Shown here: positions 61,145-64,000 of the stretch, piece by piece
Layout of the letters: each line of letters opens with the position of its first letter
Numbering within the stretch: the first letter of the stretch is position 1
NCBI RefSeq assembly: GCF_014681765.1
Contig: NZ_CP061502.1
Coordinates: 62,001 to 126,000 of the forward strand
Source: Roseicitreum antarcticum
GTDB taxonomy: Bacteria; Pseudomonadota; Alphaproteobacteria; Rhodobacterales; Rhodobacteraceae
Direction of reading: 5' to 3'
Length of the DNA: 64,000 nt
Made by a program: the position numbers and the translations under genes
The notes under the pieces: model-generated
Databases searched by the model: none
Told to the model about the DNA's origin: nothing
What the model saw: only the letters and a program-made list of their open reading frames with translations

Positions 61145-64000
61145 ATGTCCACGCCAACCGACAACGACAGCGACGGTGACACGGCATCGGGCCGCCCCGC
61201 GACAGGCACACCAGCAGGAACCGACGGAAATTCCTCGAATGACACCACGCGCGCCGAACAGGACACATCGTCCTTGACCGACAGCACCGCGCGCGACATC
61301 GCCGACCCCACGACCCCCGATGCGGATACCATCGACGCCTCAACGGCGGGCCAATCAGGCACGGCCCTCTTCGTGCGCCGCCCCATCCTGGCTTTCGTCT
61401 TCAGCGCGCTGATCGCCATCGCAGGCCTCGCCGCCCTCTTTGCGGTCGAGGTCCGCGAACTGCCCAACGTCGACCGCCCCGTCGTCACCGTCACCACGAA
61501 TTTCAACGGCGCGGGCCCCGACACCGTGGACCGCGAGGTTACCAGCCGGATCGAGGGTGCCATGGGCCGCGTTGCCGGCGTGCAGGCACTGTCGTCCAGT
61601 TCGCGCTTTGGCCGGTCCCGCGTGGTGGCCGAGTTCTCCGACGACACCGATATCGACGTGGCCGCCACCGACATTCGCGATGCCATCGGACGCATCCGCA
61701 ACACCCTGCCCGATGACGTCGCCGAACCCCGTATCGTGAAGGCCGACAGCGACGCCGACGCTGTCATGCGCATCTCTGTCACCTCGGCCAGCCGGTCGGT
61801 GCAGGACCTGACGCGACTGGTCGAGGATGTGGTCGAAGACCGCCTGATCTCGGCCCCCGGCGTGGCGGATTTGCAGATCTTCGGCGCGCGTGACCCGATC
61901 TTCCGCGTCGATATCGACATGCTGGAACTGGCCAGCCGGGGCCTGTCCCTGTCGGAACTGCGCGCGGCCCTCAGCAACGTGTCGTTCGACGTGCCCGCCG
62001 GCGCGCTGAATTCCAGCCGTCAGAACATCCAGGTCCGCACCACCGCCGCCGTCAGCACCCCCGCCCAGTTCGAAGCGCTGGTGATCCGCGACGGCATCCG
62101 CATGGGCGATGTGGCCCGCGTCAGCCTTGGCCCTGCACCGGGGGAAACCATTTTGCGCGCCAATGACCAGTCGGGGCTGGGGCTGGGCATCATCCGGCAG
62201 GCGCAGTCGAACACGCTGGACATTTCCGCCACCGTCACCGGCATCGTGGCAGAGCTGCAAGACATCCTGCCCGATGACGTCAATATCTTCATCACGTCGG
62301 ACGAGGCGACATTCGTCAGCGGCGCGATCGAAGAGGTGGTCAGCACCCTCGCCCTCGCGCTTCTGATCGTGGTCGCCATCATCTACCTGTTCTTGCGCGA
62401 CGCCCGCGCCACGCTGATCCCCACAGTTACGCTACCGGTCGCGCTGATCGGCACGCTGGCGGCAATCTGGATCGCGGGGTTCTCGGTCAATATCCTGACG
62501 CTGCTGGCGCTGGTGCTGGCCACCGGCATGGTGGTGGATGATGCCATCGTAGTGCTGGAAAACATCGTGCGGCGGCGCGCGCAGGGCATGGGGCCGCGCG
62601 CGGCTGCCGTGCTGGGCACCCGGCAGGTTTTCTTTGCCGTTGTCACCACCACCGCCACGCTGGCCGCCGTCTTCATCCCGCTGTCCTTCCTGCCCGGGCA
62701 GGCCGGTGGGCTGTTTCGTGAATTTGGCTTCACGCTGGCCATGGCCGTGATGCTGTCATCGGTCGTGGCACTGACGCTGTGCCCGGTTCTGGCCAGCCGC
62801 CTGCTGACCGCAACGCCGGACCCCGACCCGCGCGGCCCGCTGGTGTGGCTGGGCAACCGGCTGGCGGGCGCCTATGCCAACGCCTTGCGCGCCGCGCTCG
62901 CCATGCCCGGCACGGTCGTCACCCTCGCCGTGGTCTTCGCCGCCACTGCCGCGCTGGGTGCCCTGTCGATCCGGCAGGAACTGACCCCCGCCGAAGATCG
63001 CGGCGTCGCCATCCTCAGCCTCAGCGGGCCGCAAGGCGTGGCGCTGGACTATACCGACCGCAAGATGCGCGAGATCGAGGATATCATCGCCCCCTTGCGT
63101 GCCTCGGGTGAGATCACGAACCTTTTTGCCATCGCGGGCCTTGGCGGGCAGGAAAACCGGGGCTTCATGGTCATGACGCTGGCACCGTGGGACGCGCGCA
63201 CCCGCTCGCAAAACGACATCGTGGGCGAAATCAACGCGGGCCTGCGCAATGTCATCGGCGTGCGCGCCTTTGCCATCCAGCCCAATTCGCTGGGCATTCG
63301 CGGCGCGGGCCGGGGCCTCAGCTTTGCCGTGGTGGGCAACAGCTATGAGGCCATCGCCGAGCGGGCCGAGGCGCTGGTCGCCGCGATGAGCCAGAACCCC
63401 GGTTTCGGGCAGGTCCGGCTGGATTTTGAGACCACCCAGCCCGAACTTTTCATCCAGATCGACCGCGAACGCGCCTCTGATATCGGCGTCGATATCAACG
63501 GTCTGGGCGAGGCCTTGCAGGCCGTGCTTGACGGCCGGTCGGTCGGCGATGTGTTCATCGACAACCGCACCTATGACATTCAGATGCTGTCCACCCGCAC
63601 CCCCGTGCGCGATCCCGGCGATCTGGGGCGCATTCTGGTGCGGTCGGAAAATGGCACCATGGTGCCCATGTCCAGCTTCGTTACCCTGCAAGAACGCGCC
63701 ACAGCCCCCCAACTGGCGCGCGAAGGGCAGATGCCCTCGGTCGAGATCAGCGCGGGCCTGACAGATGCGCTGGCGCTTGGCCCCGCCATGCAAGAGGCCC
63801 AGCGTATCGCCGACGGCGTACTGGACCCGGGCCAGCGCATCGTGCCGCTGGCCGAGGCCGCGTCGCTGGATGAAACCTCCAGCGGGATATTGCTCGTCTT
63901 CGGCTTCGCCATTCTGGTGGTTTTTCTGGTGCTGGCCGCGCAGTTCGAAAGCTTCATTTCGGCCATCGTCGTCATGGCCACCGTGCCGCTGGGCCTTGCC
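61145..64000 (+). CDS. RND efflux pump permease (3' truncated by the window)
   Basis: The frame runs from ATG 61145 (AGGAGG 7 bases upstream) without a stop to the last base, 952 codons; about 100-150 residues are missing. The pump proper starts at ~residue 75 with LFVRRPILAFVFSALIAIAG (TM1). The proton-relay TM4 motif GMVVDDAIVVLENI is intact, and the large periplasmic loops and duplicated halves are present. Before TM1 lies an unusual ~73-residue acidic, Thr/Ser/Asp-rich hydrophilic extension with no family counterpart I know. Substrate unknown. Confidence 0.92.
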   Translation, partial: MSTPTDNDSDGDTASGRPATGTPAGTDGNSSNDTTRAEQDTSSLTDSTARDIADPTTPDADTIDASTAGQSGTALFVRRPILAFVFSALIAIAGLAALFAVEVRELPNVDRPVVTVTTNFNGAGPDTVDREVTSRIEGAMGRVAGVQALSSSSRFGRSRVVAEFSDDTDIDVAATDIRDAIGRIRNTLPDDVAEPRIVKADSDADAVMRISVTSASRSVQDLTRLVEDVVEDRLISAPGVADLQIFGARDPIFRVDIDMLELASRGLSLSELRAALSNVSFDVPAGALNSSRQNIQVRTTAAVSTPAQFEALVIRDGIRMGDVARVSLGPAPGETILRANDQSGLGLGIIRQAQSNTLDISATVTGIVAELQDILPDDVNIFITSDEATFVSGAIEEVVSTLALALLIVVAIIYLFLRDARATLIPTVTLPVALIGTLAAIWIAGFSVNILTLLALVLATGMVVDDAIVVLENIVRRRAQGMGPRAAAVLGTRQVFFAVVTTTATLAAVFIPLSFLPGQAGGLFREFGFTLAMAVMLSSVVALTLCPVLASRLLTATPDPDPRGPLVWLGNRLAGAYANALRAALAMPGTVVTLAVVFAATAALGALSIRQELTPAEDRGVAILSLSGPQGVALDYTDRKMREIEDIIAPLRASGEITNLFAIAGLGGQENRGFMVMTLAPWDARTRSQNDIVGEINAGLRNVIGVRAFAIQPNSLGIRGAGRGLSFAVVGNSYEAIAERAEALVAAMSQNPGFGQVRLDFETTQPELFIQIDRERASDIGVDINGLGEALQAVLDGRSVGDVFIDNRTYDIQMLSTRTPVRDPGDLGRILVRSENGTMVPMSSFVTLQERATAPQLAREGQMPSVEISAGLTDALALGPAMQEAQRIADGVLDPGQRIVPLAEAASLDETSSGILLVFGFAILVVFLVLAAQFESFISAIVVMATVPLGLA

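Noticed and set aside
62756-63793. A 345-codon frame antisense to the RND pump
   Set aside because: The pump frame on the plus strand is open over the whole span with conserved RND motifs; the antisense frame has none.
1-64000. CRISPR arrays, insertion sequences, tRNA or rRNA genes
   Set aside because: No regularly spaced long repeats, transposase-like proteins, terminal inverted repeats or tRNA-like cloverleaf sequences were noticed; the only regular arrays are the short rha operators.

Overview
The window looks like chromosomal DNA of a high-GC alphaproteobacterium, most likely a member of the Rhodobacterales. The main evidence is a PhyR-NepR-EcfG general stress response locus, which is confined to Alphaproteobacteria, a rhizobial-type rha operon (rhaDI divergent from rhaRSTPQMK), and many TRAP transporters and GntR, IclR and DeoR regulators. 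I see no rRNA, tRNA, CRISPR array, insertion sequence or phage gene. Apart from the two genes cut by the window ends, every gene is intact.

Layout. 1-3.5 kb: a truncated sulfatase-like membrane hydrolase, a UPF0104/LPG-synthase-like membrane protein and a fumarylacetoacetate-hydrolase family enzyme. 3.6-11 kb: a stress-response island with phyR, nepR-ecfG, a HisKA_2 sensor kinase, and small stress or membrane genes (DUF1328, CsbD, PLDc_N-like, DUF883, holin-like, AI-2E family transporter). Six EcfG-type promoters (GGAAC-N16/17-CGTT) can be read directly, two of them interleaved in one palindrome between phyR and nepR. 11.2-13.3 kb: a Rieske-oxygenase-like protein that has lost its Rieske cluster segment, and an AbrB-family membrane protein.

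13.4-48.9 kb: a large sugar locus that fits use of rhamnogalacturonan-I fragments. It contains L-rhamnose genes (rhaI, rhaD, rhaR, ABC importer rhaSTPQ, mutarotase, kinase) and uronate genes (kdgK, GntR regulator, uxaC, a TRAP transporter, kdgF, kduI, kduD, a mannitol-dehydrogenase-family uronate reductase, uxaA). It also holds a GDSL esterase, an IclR regulator, a GH105 unsaturated-uronyl hydrolase with an oligosaccharide ABC importer and a Gfo/Idh/MocA oxidoreductase, and the DeLey-Doudoroff genes dgoK-dgoA with an SMP-30 lactonase. A strongly degenerate ABC ATPase and a ModE-like HTH protein lie within it. Rhamnose yields lactaldehyde plus DHAP. Unsaturated uronate passes KdgF, KduI and KduD to KDG and then KdgK, while saturated uronate passes UxaC, a reductase and UxaA to the same KDG. 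Galactose could enter through a Gfo/Idh-type dehydrogenase, SMP-30 and DgoK/DgoA. No secreted lyase is present, so the organism probably scavenges oligosaccharides made elsewhere.

48.9-59.6 kb: a GntR-controlled cluster with an SsuD-like FMNH2-dependent monooxygenase (key SsuD residues retained), an aldo-keto reductase, a flavin reductase, a TRAP transporter, a YeiH-type putative sulfate/sulfite exporter and a convergent SLC13 permease with RCK domains. The monooxygenase, AKR and flavin reductase triad is that of the oxidative sulfoquinovose (sulfo-SMO) pathway, here joined to a TRAP rather than an ABC importer. This is the best candidate for an undescribed system in the window. 59.9-64 kb: an RND adaptor and the start of an RND pump with an unusual N-terminal extension; the pump runs off the window.
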